Notes: a model not told the origin generated them from the sequence alone. A stretch of 64,000 nt of DNA from Monarcha castaneiventris obscurior (GCA_026261815.1 JAMPIT010000059.1:14680001-14744000), one strand, 5' to 3'. Positions 27,403 to 40,219 are shown, counted from the stretch's first letter. Made by a program: numbers and translations.

Positions 27403-27932
27403 AATAGAATCACAGAATTGTTTAGATTGGAAGAAGCCTTTAAGATCATTGAGTCCAACCATTAACTCAGCATTGCCATGTTCACCACTAAACCATGTCC
27501 CCAGGGGCCAGATTTCCACATCTTTTAAATACCTTCAGGCATAGTGACTCCACCACTTCCCCGGGCAGCTGTTTCAATGCTTGACAATCCTTTTTGTGGA
27601 TGAATTTTTTCTAACATCTAATCTAAGCCTCTCCTTGTGCAACTTGACAAAACAAGAGGAAATGGCCTCACTTGTTACCTGGGAGAAGACACCAACCTCC
27701 ACCTCACCACAAACCCCCTTTCAGGCAATTGTAGAGAGTGATAAGGTCTCCCCTGAACCTCCTTTTCTCCAGGCTAAACAACCCCAGCTCCCTCAGCTGC
27801 TCCTCTTCAGACTTGTGCTGCAGACCCTTCACCAGCTCTGTTGCCCTTCTTCAGACATGCTTCAGCACCTCAATGTTCCTCTTGTTGTGAGGGGATCAGA
27901 ACTGAACACGGAATTCAAGGTGAAATACATGT
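27403..27932 (-). mobile_element. CR1 LINE fragment, 3' part, about 530 bp
   Basis: On the + strand the block opens with AATCACAGAATTG, then TTTAAGATCATTGAGTCCAACC, CTCCACCACTTCCCCGGGCAG, GACAATCCTTTTTGTGGATGA, CTAATCTAAGCCTCTCCTTGTGC and, further right, GAACCTCCTTTTCTCCAGGCTAAACAACCCCAGCTCCCTCAGC. These are the antisense of the CR1 3' region of birds, so the element lies on the minus strand with its 3' end at the left. It is 5'-truncated, as is normal for CR1. A 127-codon open frame across it is a by-product, not a gene. Confidence 0.92.
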
Positions 27933-29650
27933 TGGAAATAAGTGGTGAGGCTTGTCTGATGTAAGGCTTCAAAAGTAATTAATGATTTTGGGATGTATGC
28001 TGGAGAACACTGGGACAACTGTGACTTTTTTTTTTCTAAGAAATCCTTGAACCACCTGTGTTTTTCCCTGTAAGATCCTTCAGATCCTTTGCTAGAAACA
28101 CTTGTAAAAACCAGCAGTCCTATCGACCCCATAGTCCTCTTCAGCTTCAGTCACATCATGAAACGTAACTTGTATGTTGAAAATGCCCCATGTTGTGGTT
28201 TTGTTTTTAAGCCAACAACCAAAAAAAGCTGAATAACAATTATTGAAAGCACTTCTGTAAACTACACTTCTGTAAAACTACAGCTGGTAGTTGGAGTGTA
28301 TCTCACTTGCCTTTGTTAGATTAGGAAAGGAAAAAATAAATCATGGTGCAGCACTAGACTTAAACATTCCACCCACATTCAACAGCAGAGCAGAGTGAGA
28401 GACACTTCTGGCTTATGCAGTGGCTGACCATATCAGAAGAAAAGTTATTCCAGAGTCAGTACCTAAAGCTTTGTTTGCCCTTTGCATTACCTTTTTATAA
28501 ATTTCTTCTGAACGAAAACAGATTGAAATGGAAGTTGAAATGAACTGACGTGTTAATGGAAATTTCCATTTTTGCCAAAGGAGAAAGTATTTGCATAATT
28601 TGATGTGGAACTGCCAATGAATTTGTTCACCTCAAGACTTCATTTCTTTAGTTAGCTCTAACTCTCATGCAGAAATCACGAGACTGGCCTGCAAATCAGA
28701 GACTGGAGTTTAAGGGTCCTACCTAACTGGGATCTGAAGTTCATGTTTTCAGGCTTTTCTTCAGATAAACGGGACTAGCAGCCTTCTTTTTACTGAATAT
28801 TGACTTGATTGTCCATAATCCTGTGAGCCTAGGACTCGTGGCCATAGACCATCAGGATTGTGATGATGTGTTGAGCATTAGCAGTATTATGCTAGTTTCC
28901 TTGTCTAAGTTTGTTCTACTTGTTATGTGGCAGGGACTGCAGATCCAAGCACAGAATTAAGAGGTGTGAAGCAGTTTGCTTCACTTTGATTGTTTTGCTC
29001 TAATATGGTGTAACACAGTCCTTTCTGAGCATTTGCACTGCTTCATACAGCAAAATTGCTGTACGTTAGTTAATGTACAGCAAACTGTTAGTTTAAGTGC
29101 TGCCAGATGGAGGGTATTTTCACACCAGGATGTTTCAAAAGCAGATTTTGACTGGCAGAAGTATGATGGGCTGTGTCTGGCCCAGACTTTCAAACTCACT
29201 GTAAAGAATGAAATTCAGCTTAACAAAGTGCTTGGCAGGTCTGATTAACTTCATGCAGCTACTCTTGGAATTGAGTACCATCTCTGTGAAGGAAAGCAAC
29301 AGTAGGTTTCACATGATGTGGGCAGGAATAGTTCATCTTCCCACGCATGAGCATCTGAGCAGCCAATTGCCAGTCCCCACTGCAGTGTGTCTGCCACAGC
29401 AGAAGGGGTAGCAGCTCTGAGCTCAGTGTCCCAGATCTGTAATTTATCTCAGCCCGCTGGAGAGGGTTATGGTAGTGCTAACATGAGTTATGGTCATCGC
29501 CCTTGAGAGAGAGCCCTGCTTTGCTTAGCTGCAAGACTGCTTCTGGCTGAAAGCAGTGCTGGTTTGTATGATGGACAGACTTGGTGCAAATCCCCTCACT
29601 CTGTTGTAGGCTTCGTTCTAGATGTCCGTCCTTGGGAGTCTTGTTTCTGT

Positions 29651-29666
29651 CATGGGCATGCCCATG
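29651..29666. repeat. Perfect 16-bp palindrome
   Basis: CATGGGCATGCCCATG equals its own reverse complement. Its centre, GGGCATGCCC at 29654-29663, fits the RRRCWWGYYY half-site consensus for p53-family proteins, but no second half-site adjoins it. Regulatory meaning is speculative. Confidence 0.5.
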
Positions 29667-32600
29667 GGCATGGAGAGAGCCAGGAGCCTTTCCTGGTGTT
29701 AGTTTCTAGTCTCACCCCTAATCTGCAATTTCACCTGGTGGTGCTGGGGCTTTGTGTGACATTGTGGAGTTGGTTGGGATAGTTGATGTGCAGCCAGTTT
29801 GTTTAGTTGCAGCTGTTTTGGGAAGGTTGTATTGTGTTTCTTCAGGTCACACCTTTTCAGGGTGGTGTAGGTGAAGCAAAGGTGTCAGCACTTGGAGATT
29901 ACCTTGATCTGCCTGTGGCTTCTGGCACTGGGTTCTGTATTGGTGGTGTTGATGGGTCATGTGTGAAGTATGTAAATGTGGAACTGGCCTCAAGAGCATG
30001 TGTCATCCCATTAACTTCCCTGGCTAACCTCATGTCACGTGCTCCATAACTGGTCTGAACTGAAGCTTGTGGAGTGTTTGTAGTCACAGGTAGAAACACG
30101 TGGTTTGGAAAAGTATTGGAAGTAATTATTTATCCGGTATAGCCTGCTACATCTCTTCGGAGGATTTTACTGTAAAGACAGAGAGATAAATCATGAAATG
30201 GGAAATCATCAATACTATGCGGTTCAGGCTTGATCTAACTCTGCTTCTGATCCATATTTGCAGTGAGAGCTGGACTGTTCCCAAAATCCAGGAAGTGAGG
30301 GTGGTATTAATATTACTAGCTGACAGAATGTTACAGGGTGAATGATTAGTTTCCAATAAGAAAGGAGCTTTTGGATCAGTTCCAGTTCCTTTTGGTGTAA
30401 TCTGCAAACCAGAATGACCAGTGCTGTGACCTGGAGTAGCTGTAGCGCTTATCAGAGGCCAAAACTTCATGAAGATCATGATTTGTCTGCATTACGAAAT
30501 GACAGAGCCGTTGACCTTGAGGAGGAATATTAGCTGGCTATCTTCCACTCTCTTGTGAAGATAAACTCTTGGAAGTGGTGGTTTGGCATTGGCACCGCTG
30601 TTACACATTCTCTGTTGATAAACAGGGGGCTTTACTCCTTTGTGCTGCCCACTTGGCAGATTGCAGGAGAAAGAGAAAAAGATGGAAAAAGCACCCTGTG
30701 CCCTTCTAATCTCTTTCAGACCTTATTCTACTGATTATGATGTATGAAAGAAGAGAATTTCCTTTCTTATCGTTGTGGGGCTTTTAATAAAATATTTTCC
30801 AATTTCTTAATTCCGTGTATTTGAAGGTAAAAGGATGTATTACTTTGACTCCCCTAGGTCTGTTGTGCTTTTCCCCCCACTTTTTCTGAAGCTAAAAAAT
30901 AAAGACACAAGCCCTTCCTGCGCTTGAAGAAAACAAACCCCAGGCCATCCCAGGCCTTGAGAGCAGCCACGTGAAGGTGGGTCACATAGTCACGTCCTCG
31001 GGAAGCTGTGCTGGATGAGTGCAGAGAGCAGAAATCATGTTAAGTGGGTGGGGGGGCGTACGAGGTAGGGGCACAGAACAGTCACAGCAATTAAAACTGT
31101 CATTTGAAGGGCTTTTGTTTCCTGAGGTAAGTGTGAAATCGAGTTTCCAGTTTTTGCATCGTATAGGCAGTGTATGAACATGGGAGTATTGATTCCTTTC
31201 CTCACTGTTTGGGCCCATAGGCAGGTAAATTTTGTCCTAGTTTTATCAAAACCCCCTCAATGACCTTGGAGAGCTGCAGCACTCTCTCCTGTAATTATAG
31301 ACTAGTGTCTTAATAGACTCAGTCACCCACTGACCTGTAACAGTGAGAAAAGTCTGCATTTGAGCTTTATTTAAATGTAATTTTTTTGGAGGGTGTATTT
31401 TGTAAGTCTAATACCAGATCCTCAGGGGTGGGAGGGAAGAATCTTTTAATTAAGTTTCTATTTGGGTATCAGGCAAATCCTATCAATGGCAGATGAAGCA
31501 TAAAGCTCTAATGGGAGAGTAAAATTTGTAATTTAAGTGATCAGGTGCTTCATGCCTCTCAGCAGTTTGAATGCCACAGAATTATGTCATACTGCCATAA
31601 GTGAAAATCCCTTAGAAAGAGGATGTTTCATTCCGTTTGAAAGCTGTTACTGAGTGTGAGTTTAGCACCAGTAGCTCCTCCTGTATGTTGTGGGATTTTA
31701 GCCTCAGTGACTTAACTTCAGACCTCACTTTAAGTTAGGGAAGCAGCTTCTGTCTTTGCCAGCTACCTAACCACTTGCCCCTTTGTCTGGTCATAAATAG
31801 CTGCTGGTGCTGCTTTTATTCAGTGCTGAGAGGTAGATTTCTTCTCACACCACACCTTCCACCACTATTCCTCATGATGGTGGTTTGAATGGCAAATGGA
31901 TCTCTCACATGGTAGTGGGAAAACCTGGCTTTTGATTCCTCTCATTCTGGGGTTTAGAAGTGAGTCAGGCATAATTAAGAGCAGCCAGCAAAAGTGAGGA
32001 AGTGCTAATGGCCTTGCAAGCATTGTGCTCAGAGTGGGCTGTAGAAATGAGCATCATCCCTTGGGATGCTTTGAATGCTGAAGATTCCGTTTATTTGCAA
32101 AATGCGAGGAACCTTTTTATATCCTGGGCTGGGAAATTTTCAGATGTGATATGTCTTAGGGAGCACAGTCAGGTCTTTCATCCTGCTAGTGCACCCCTCA
32201 TGGAGAGAAGGGAAACTTAGAACAGCAGGAATGGTGAGTAGAACCATCACACTCCTTTTAGCAGGGCAGAGCTGCACCTGGGGGTGCTCTGCCAGGATGG
32301 AGGGGGGCTAGGAGATTTAGGGAACCACAGCTCTGTGCCAGCCTGACAATTGACCTTGTCAAAAACCTGGGGACGTATCAGAGTTGGGCTGGTGAGGAGC
32401 AGATCATGCTCCCACAACCCGGCCTGCAAATGGGCTGCTGAGAGGCTGTGTGGGCAGGAAAGCTGTCAGCTCTCTGTCTCTGCTTGTCTGGAATGGGCAT
32501 ATTTCTGTGGAATATTTTAATTTCAGATAATGTGTTTTACTTGTAAAGTGCCTCATGTGAAACTGTCTGATGAGCATATAGCTGTACTGGTGTGCCTCAG

Positions 32601-35600
32601 CGTGATGAAATGTTTGCTGACCTGGCACGTTGCAGGTGATTAGTAGTGTTTGCTGTTGGAACAAAGTGCAGCTTATCCTGGTCATATTTGACCAAAATAA
32701 GGTCTTTGGAGGCAGGGAATGTGGACGTGTCAAAGTTTGCAGATAAAAGGAGGGAGCAGCGCAGCTGGTGATGTGAGATGGAATACGGAGCAGCATGTGA
32801 GTTTCTCTCTGTTTTCTCTAAACACCAGAGTCTAGTGTTTCACCTGATCTGTTTTTGCTCCAAACCCATAAACATCTACATCTCGTTATATTCCTGTAGG
32901 TGACCTTTCTGCCTCTGGTTCCTCTTCCTAGGGCTGGCTGGTGACAATTTCTAAGGTAAATGCTGTGGAATGATACCTTGCAAGTAGGCTCCATTTTTGT
33001 GATGCACCTCTGATTTCTCAGCTTCCTGAAAGGCAGGACAGTCTGGTGTTCTGTCTGGTGTGCACCATCGGGATCATCCACAGCAGGTTCTCTTGCCATC
33101 AGCATGGATCCCCTGCTGCTGGTTCATAGGATATTACAGACTCATATATCACAGTTTCACTCAGCTTTATTTTTTGTGGCTTTATGCACCCAGGACTGTG
33201 TAGACCAAGATGCTCACCTTGGCAAGGGCTGGACTAAAGCTAAAGGAGCAGTGACAGCTTGCACTGGCTGAGGCTTTGGCTAAATTGAAACACTTTACTT
33301 CTGCAATATTTGTGTGCAATTGTGAATATTTAAGTGGAAAGGATGGTGGGTGTGGGCTGCCTGGCTTACAGGAAGGTTCCTGGAAAACACGTAATTCTGG
33401 AGAGAAGAATGGATTTACTTTGTTTTTTTATTGTTAGCTTTATGTCCCTCAAAATGCATGTAGTCTCTCAGTTGTAATGTGCATGGTGGATGAACTGTGC
33501 CCGTGGAGATACTTACCTTCTGGAACACAGAAAAACTCTTGCGTTTTTCATAATCTGTGAAAAAGCTGCTATGCTTAATGAAAGCCCCCCACCAAATCCC
33601 AGGCATACCATGGGGATGCTGCCAGCTGAAAGCAGTGGGGGAAAATGTGAAGGTTTCTGAGTTTTGTTGCAGAAAAGAATCTGTTACCTCTGCCCTGTGG
33701 CTCATGGGGTGAAAAGTAGAGTTGTGATGAAATTGTACAGGAACTTTTGAGGTGATCTGGGTGGTGCATGACTTTGGACCAACTGCTTTGTCTCTCAGCA
33801 CTTCTTTTCTTAGATGATGAAAGAATACAATGATGATAATACTTGTCTCTTAACATGTGTGTTGTGATGAATAAATTAATTGTTCGTTGTGCTGTTCTCA
33901 GTTACTATGGTAATTAGTGCTACAGAGCAGCCTAAAAATAAATAAGATCATTTAGTGAAGGATATTCAGGGGAAATCAGGTGATATGTCCTGGGCATTTG
34001 CAGTAGCCCGAGTGTGTTTTGTCCAAACGTGAATTTATGAAAAACATTCACCGATGCTGAATTTTTCTAGCAGAAATGCTTCCAAATATTAAAATATGTT
34101 CCTTCCTCCTCATTATCTGTTTGAAGCGACTCTAGCACACATTTCCTTCCGTGTCTGTGGGCACATGATTCTTGCAATTAGTTCTCCTATTGAGAACAGC
34201 ACTCGCTACTCTCCCCATCTCCTTTACAGCCTAAGGGCACCTGAAACGAATGATTCTTTCTTCTTCATAAATCATACATACTCAGTAATACTGCCAAAGA
34301 ATTGTTAATGTGTTTGGGGAGTTTACATAATGAACCTTCCTCGTGAAAGGTGAAGTACTGTCAATGCAGTGCCCTGCTGAAATTCTGTTATAACCCTGCT
34401 GTACAGCAAGTAGACTGCCTAAATCCGTGTGCAAGTCCGTGCAAAGTTTTTGAGGCTTTCTCTCAGTGATCAGTTAACTACATCAGCATGCCCCAGAGCC
34501 AGTCTTTTAAAATGTTATGTGATGTTTAATCATCTGTGAATTGTATTGGATTCCACAGGCGTCAATGAAGTGTATTTTTTTGATTTTCAAGTTAGTATAA
34601 TTTTGGGCCCTAGTAAGTTAGCAAGTATATGTTAAGGTCGTTCTGAGTCCTTCAGTGAAGGTGGCAGCCCTTCAAGGCTGTGGTTTCCATTGCTTCATAT
34701 CACAGGGGCTACCCTTACATGGGAAAAATATCATGTTGCTAGGCAAAGATTTGTCATTAATTACTGTGTTCTCTGACTTTATGTGCAGCTCTGGGCATGG
34801 ACGTTCAGTGTCTTCCTTTGCTGGGTTCCAAAAATAGCTGTCTTTTCTGACCTGGCCAGTTGGGGACCAGTTTGTAGTTAGAGTTTGTGCAGAGCAAACC
34901 TGTGCTTTCTTCCTCTCACTGTCACAGCTGCAGCAACCTTCATCTGCTCACCTCCCACAGCACCCCCCCACACTGTGCTGGGAAGCTGTCAATAGTAAGA
35001 GCAACAAATGCCCCTTCTGCTTCTTGGGGAGTAGGCAGCTGATGCCTTGGCATTCCTTGGCTCCTGCTCACCCAAACAAAGAGGGCTTGGGTCGTTGCTG
35101 TGGTCTCCAATGAGGTGCTGGCAGAACAGATAGCAGGACTGACAGCTGAATTTTATTCTTCAGAACTTTACTGCTCTTGAGTCATGCAATTTGAAAAACT
35201 CATGGCTTGTGCAGAGGGCAGCCCAGATCTGCAAGGAGGACATTTGTGCCGTGCTCTCAGCTGCCTGGCTGCTGCAGGGGTCATCAGCTTTGCAGGTTTC
35301 CCCCTGGGTCTCTGTAACTGCTTGTGAATTCCTGTCCTTGCTGGCCAGTGGCAACCTTGTGGATATTGAGCAGATGTACAGAAAAGGAAAGAGTGTAGGG
35401 CAGGCAGAGAGCTTTCCTGATACTTCTTTTCACAGCCTGTCTCTTCTTGCTTCTTTTGCGCCTGCTGCACCTTTCTGACACACGAGTTTTGGAGCTTGTG
35501 GATTTTCATTTCCAGTTAGTTATTATTTTTGTTACAAGTTAGATCTCAGCCCTGAAGAGCTTCCAGTTGCTGTCAGGTTTGTGCCAGGCAGTCACTACTT

Positions 35601-36510
35601 GTCAGCTGCGGTTGCTTCTGTGTGTGTGGTTTCACTGTCATTGTCCCCAGCCCCCCATTCCACTTGTGTGCCCCTATCCATGCATCCATACATGCTATCA
35701 CTTTTGCAGAGACCTGTGGGTATCCCTGACAGTGTTTTCTCCTTTTGTTCCCCCGCCTCTGTTTTGCTGTCATCAGTCCCTTCCCCACCTTGGGTGTCAC
35801 TGTGTGACAGGAACAAATGGCACAACAATGGTTTTGGCTGATACTTGACGTCAGCTGTGCCCTCATGTGCAGTCCTGGCTGCCTCTCTGTCGTTGTGCTT
35901 GAGCTGCAGAGAAGAGTCCAGTCTGAGTAAGCTTTGAATGAGCTGTTCACCTGTGACAGCTCAGTGCCTTCAGCTGGTGTGAGGGCAAGCTAGAGCTCAG
36001 TCCCCTGTCCAAGAGGACATCTGCTCCTCTTGGCACAGTTATTAAAGTGAAGTGGTAGAAGAGTACTGAGAGCTCCCATGGATTTTTCCTTCGTAGCTAC
36101 GTAGTGCAAATTTTTTTCGAATAGATTTTTACTGTAGATGATGTTTTGACTTTCTTTTATCCAGAAATTGAGCTGTGGCAGAGTGCAAGAGGGTTGTATG
36201 GTTGGAAATAAAATTGCATTGCACCTGTGAAGCTACATGTCTAACCTTTGAACGAGGCAGTGTCAGCAAAGGCCAGGGGGTTAGATGGCTGTGGCTACTT
36301 TTTAACTTGTCTTTAGTTCTGAAGGAATCATACTAACCTCTCTGCTTACTGGTCATTACTGATGATCCAGACCTCTGATTATTATTTGAGCTGTTTTGGG
36401 AAAATATGAACAGTTCATGTCATGTGGGTGGTAAGCCCTGTCTTAACCTTGCAGAGATACTGATTTACATCTGCAGAAGGAGTACCTCCACCCTGTCCTT
36501 GGGCAGAGTA

Positions 36511-36763
36511 GTCATGGGACTAGGCGAAATGGCTTTAAACTGAGAGTAGGTTTAGGTTAGATATTAGGGAAAAAAATCTTCACTGTGACGGTGGTGAGGC
36601 ACTGAACAGGTTGTCCAGAGTAGTTGTGGGTGCCCCATCCCTGGAAGTGTTCAAGACCACGCTGGATGGAGCTCTGGCAACCTGGTCTAGTGGAAGATGT
36701 TGCTGCCCACATCAGGGGGGTTGGAATGAGATGATCTTTGAGGCCCTCCTGTGATTCTATGAT
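36511..36763 (+). mobile_element. CR1 LINE 3' end, about 250 bp
   Basis: The sequence runs from GTCATGGGACTAGGCGAAATGG through TTCACTGTGACGGTGGTGAGGCACTG, CCCCATCCCTGGAAGTGTTCAAG and AACCTGGTCTAGTGG to GGTTGGAATGAGATGATCTTTGAGG, and ends in GTGATTCTATGAT, the 3' terminal octamer type of CR1. The element is in the + orientation, 5'-truncated and moderately diverged. Confidence 0.93.
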
Positions 36764-39047
36764 AAGCCTTAATTTCTGAATTTCTAGGCATTGGGAATTT
36801 TTCTTGTAATAATACTGCAGTATTGTTATACCTGAGGTTTTTTTGATAGGTTTGCAGATAAAGCAGGCAAGAGTTATGTCTTTTAATGTCTGAGCTCAAC
36901 TTTGACTTGGATGGCGCATAACTGCAGATTTTTTATGAATACTTCTGTTTAAAATGCAAATCTGCTGGGTTGCTTGTGGCTGAAAACTGGATCTGGTGGC
37001 TTCAGTAATTCCTTCCTGAGTTTCTAAAACTAATTTCTATTCTGGCCTTTGCCTCTTAATATTTTTTTTTCAGCCAGAAATTGCCCAGCATCATGGATAT
37101 CTCTCTTTCATTTTTCTCTCTCAGCTGCATGCTAGTCTATTATCATGTCAGCTCCTTTCTTGATAGTCTTCCTTTGTGTGTGCCTGTACCATAGGGATAT
37201 GGAGATAGTAATAGATAAGGAAATAAAGAAGATAAAACCTCCCGTCATTTTCTTCCACTTTCCCTTGGTGTGGCCTGCACACAGGCAGCAGATGTGTAGC
37301 CCCTTCTGCAGCAGTGTTCAGCTCCCCAGCACACGGAGTATCTGTTGATGCCTTTGTGTAGCATGGTGCTGGTGTGGAGCACGTGTCCCATGGGCTTCGT
37401 GGTGGTGGGGGTCTCTCTCAGCAGTGGCCTCTCTGCCACACTGAGATAAAGCATCCTAAAAGTGCTGGTGGGCAGTGTGTGCCAGTTCCTCCTGCAGCCA
37501 CTGTACGTGTTTCAGAAGCTCCTGCCTTCTTAACTGCAACCCCCGCTCCCTCCTGAGTCAGGATTATCACTGCATATTTGTTGAACCATCTTGTGAGCCA
37601 AAATCCACTGCTGTTACAAAATCAGCAGCAGGGCCAGTTCTGCCAATGCTGGTGATACCAGTCATCAGCATCTGAAGAGATGACGTGAATTTTGTTTTCC
37701 CTGCTCAAATACTGCTAAGTGCCAGAAGCAGGATACAGGACAGTGAGGTCCAGAGCGCTGTCCTGCATTGCAAACCCCATGTCCATGCTTGCCTTCTCTT
37801 CTTAAACTACAGTATTTGTTTTACTAACATCACCCATTGATTGGTATGTTGCAACCTAGTTGCTGTAATCTAGAGAGAAGAGCAAGAAATTGTTGTATAG
37901 AAAGGAAGAAGTCCTCTGAAAGCTGTGGTCCTTGGGTGCTAACTCTGGTTTGGCAATAACGTTGCAATAAGAGAAGATAAAAGGTCACCCTGCAAATATT
38001 TTGGGTTTTCTTTATTCTCTGGATGCAAATTCAGGCTGATACTTCTTCAAACACAGGAAGGAAGTAAGTGTAAAATGTTGTAAAACTGTCACCCCCTCAT
38101 ATTAATTGTGTTGGAGTGACCAAAATCAAACAAAGCTAAACTACGCACTGTGCAAGTAAACACAGATGACTTTTTTTTTTGGCAAAGATGTAAGTAGTAA
38201 GTGGGAAAATGGGAATTTTAAAGGGAATCCCTTTCTAAGGAATCATTTAGAACAAGATGAGTAAAAATTTGCTTTTAATTCAGTGCATTATCTCTCTTTC
38301 TGTTATTATTCTGTTTTATTTCTGTTCTTCGTGGTGTTCAGTGGTCCTCGGTCTAAACAGAGCCTTTTGTCACAGGTGAGGTTTTCTTTAGTGAGAAGGC
38401 TTATGCTTCAGAGGGCCATGTTCAACAGGCTGCTTGTGTAACTGGGCAAACAGTTAATTTGACTGAAAATGACACTGTTCCTTTTCATTATGTGCAAATG
38501 GAGGTGTTGCAGTATAGTTGCTTGATTGCTCATTTGTGCACAGGCACAAGTTCGGGAGCCTGTGGAAATGCTTCCATTTAACCATACTTTTTCTTTCCCC
38601 CACCTTTCATACAGACTTAGCGGTTGAGCCAAATAGCTAAAAATCCTCAGGGATTTAAAGGATTAAATGAGAACAATTGTTTTGGCACAGGAAGGGCTGA
38701 AAAGTCCTGAAAATATGACAGGATGCTGTGGGACCTGGCTAGTGAACTATACAGCCACCTCTGTTACGGGCATAAAAAGAAGTGTGAGTGGTGGACTGAT
38801 GGGGTGATGGGGGTTTGATTGCTGGGAAAATTAGGGAAAAAAAAGGAAAGGAAACCTTGTGATAGTACTGATGACTGACCTGAAGCTTTGCCACTGGGAA
38901 GATGCTTTCTAGTGAAGGATCGCAAATTTGTTTCTCCCACCAGATAACAAAGTCAGTGTTAGTTTTCATTCCTCCTTGGCTGGACTGTGATGTTCCCACT
39001 GGTTCTTGTGAGTAACCTGTTCCTTCACGTTTTTCTGTTTGTCTCAG

Positions 39048-39245
39048 GTGCTGAAAGTTTCAGGCCGGAGGTTTTCCTGTGCTTTCCGTAGCTGCTGCCC
39101 GGTGCTGCCCCGAGGAGAAGGAAGCAGTGTTGCGAAGGCGGGAGCTGCCTGAGGGGAAGTGGTGGGAAGGCTGCTGCCCCTTGCCCACGGGGTGTCAGGG
39201 TGAGGCTCATCACCAGGCCTGCTGTGCTTCCCTGCACCAGCCGCC
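39048..39245 (+). other. RNF152: RNF152 5' UTR part of exon 2
   Basis: The acceptor TTTCTGTTTGTCTCAG ends at 39047, so the exon starts at 39048. The 198 nt before the start codon are GC-rich and contain no ATG. Initiation from this exon alone would therefore reach the RNF152 start codon unopposed. When joined to exon 1, an upstream ORF begun at base 115 would end at the TAG at 39089-39091. Confidence 0.75.
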
Positions 39246-39857
39246 ATGGAGACCTTATCCCAGGACTCTCTGCTGGAGTGCCAGATTTGCTTCAACTACT
39301 ACAGCCCCCGCCGGCGGCCCAAGCTGCTGGACTGCAAGCACACCTGCTGCTCCGTGTGCCTGCAGCAGATGAGGACCAGCCAGAAGGACCTGCGCTGCCC
39401 CTGGTGCCGTGGGATCACCAAGCTGCCTCCGGGCTACTCCGTGTCACAGCTGCCTGACGACCCCGAGGTGATCGCCGTCATTGCCATCCCCCACACCTCG
39501 GAGCACACCCCCGTCTTCATCAAACTCCCCAGCAATGGGTGCTACATGCTGCCCTTGCCTCTGTCCAAGGAGAGGGCGCTGCTGCCGGGAGACATTGGCT
39601 GCCGCCTCCTGCCCGGCAGCCAGCAGAAGTCCCTGACGGTGGTGACGATCCCCGCCGAGCAGCAGCCGCTGCAGGGCGGCCTTCCCGCCGAGGCGGGAGC
39701 GGAGGAGCCGGACCGGAGAGGCGCTGTCAAAAGCTCCACCTGGTCGGGGGTGTGCACTGTGATCCTGGTGGCCTGCGTCCTGGTCTTCCTCCTGGGCATC
39801 GTCCTCCACAACATGTCGTGCATTTCCAAGCGCTTCACGGTGATCTCCTGCGGCTGA
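39246..39857 (+). CDS. RNF152: RNF152, lysosomal membrane RING-type E3 ubiquitin ligase
   Basis: This is a complete, uninterrupted 203-residue protein, the usual vertebrate RNF152 length, in a single exon. An N-terminal C3HC4 RING is intact: zinc ligands Cys12, Cys15, Cys30, His32, Cys35, Cys38, Cys51 and Cys54. A proline- and glutamine-containing middle region follows, and one hydrophobic membrane segment lies at about residues 167-187, near the C-terminus. The start ATG is in strong Kozak context (CCGCCATGG). Known for the family: RNF152 is anchored in lysosomal membranes, recruits an E2 through the RING and adds ubiquitin to RagA and other substrates, restraining mTORC1 when amino acids are scarce. 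The RING and C-terminal tail read essentially as in mammals. The acidic linker at about 144-158 (EAGAEEPDRRG) is where differences concentrate. The exon is GC- and CpG-rich and forms a second local CpG island. Confidence 0.98.
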   Translation: METLSQDSLLECQICFNYYSPRRRPKLLDCKHTCCSVCLQQMRTSQKDLRCPWCRGITKLPPGYSVSQLPDDPEVIAVIAIPHTSEHTPVFIKLPSNGCYMLPLPLSKERALLPGDIGCRLLPGSQQKSLTVVTIPAEQQPLQGGLPAEAGAEEPDRRGAVKSSTWSGVCTVILVACVLVFLLGIVLHNMSCISKRFTVISCG

Positions 39858-40165
39858 GGCGGCGGGGGCTGTGCTCCCCTGGGGTCGGGTTGGGTCGGGG
39901 CGGTGGTGATGGTATTGAGCGAGACAATTCCGTGCAGCTTTCCCAGTGACTGCAGGACGCTGTGCACCGGGGCGGCGGTGCCGGCCTGGCTGCGGCCCTG
40001 CAGGGGTGGCATCAGGCCTCTCGGCAGAGAAAATCACGTCCCGTGTCTGGCGGCAGTGACACCGAGGAGGACTGCATGTGTCACCGTAACCATTTATCAA
40101 AGGGACTGCAACTTCACAGTGATCTTTTTTTATTGTGTTACAAGATTAAAGACCTCTGTGTAGCT
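39858..40165 (+). other. RNF152: RNF152 3' UTR, proximal form
   Basis: Sequence after the TGA stays GC-rich to about 40080, then becomes AT-rich. ATTAAA at 40145-40150 would direct cleavage near 40165. Known RNF152 transcripts in mammals have 3' UTRs of several kilobases, so this may be only the short isoform and the true UTR may reach past 43.5 kb. Confidence 0.5.
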
Positions 40166-40219
40166 GGTTATACTGTGAAGTATACAGTACGGGCTCTTCT
40201 TTAAACACCGTGTATTAAA
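40145..40219 (+). terminator. RNF152: Proximal poly(A) signals of RNF152 (ATTAAA twice)
   Basis: ATTAAA occurs at 40145-40150 and 40214-40219, about 290 and 360 nt after the stop codon. Both are the common variant signal. Which one is used cannot be told from sequence. Confidence 0.4.

Larger units (their letters stand above)
128..39047 (+). other. RNF152: Probable RNF152 intron 1 (about 39 kb)
   Basis: The stretch begins with a GTGAGC donor and ends with a pyrimidine-rich acceptor (TTTCTGTTTGTCTCAG, ending 39047). Open frames inside it are short, overlap on both strands and show no recognisable domain or consistent splice structure. Identified contents are two MIR-like relics, a 35-bp minisatellite, two CR1 fragments, and homopolymer runs of A, T and G. 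The remainder, including 330-6089, 8641-12210, 12386-27402, 27933-36510 and 36764-39047, shows nothing else I can name. A large first intron is usual for this gene in vertebrates. Confidence 0.5.

Noticed and set aside
27581..27964. 127-codon open frame
   Set aside because: It lies inside an antisense CR1 fragment and reads opposite to the element.
39539..39949. 136-codon frame overlapping RNF152 on the + strand
   Set aside because: It is a shifted frame of the RNF152 exon, Gly/Arg/Ala-rich, with no support for dual coding.
39444..40100. 218-codon open frame on the minus strand over RNF152
   Set aside because: It is the antisense shadow of a GC-rich conserved coding exon; the peptide is low-complexity and has no promoter or splice context.
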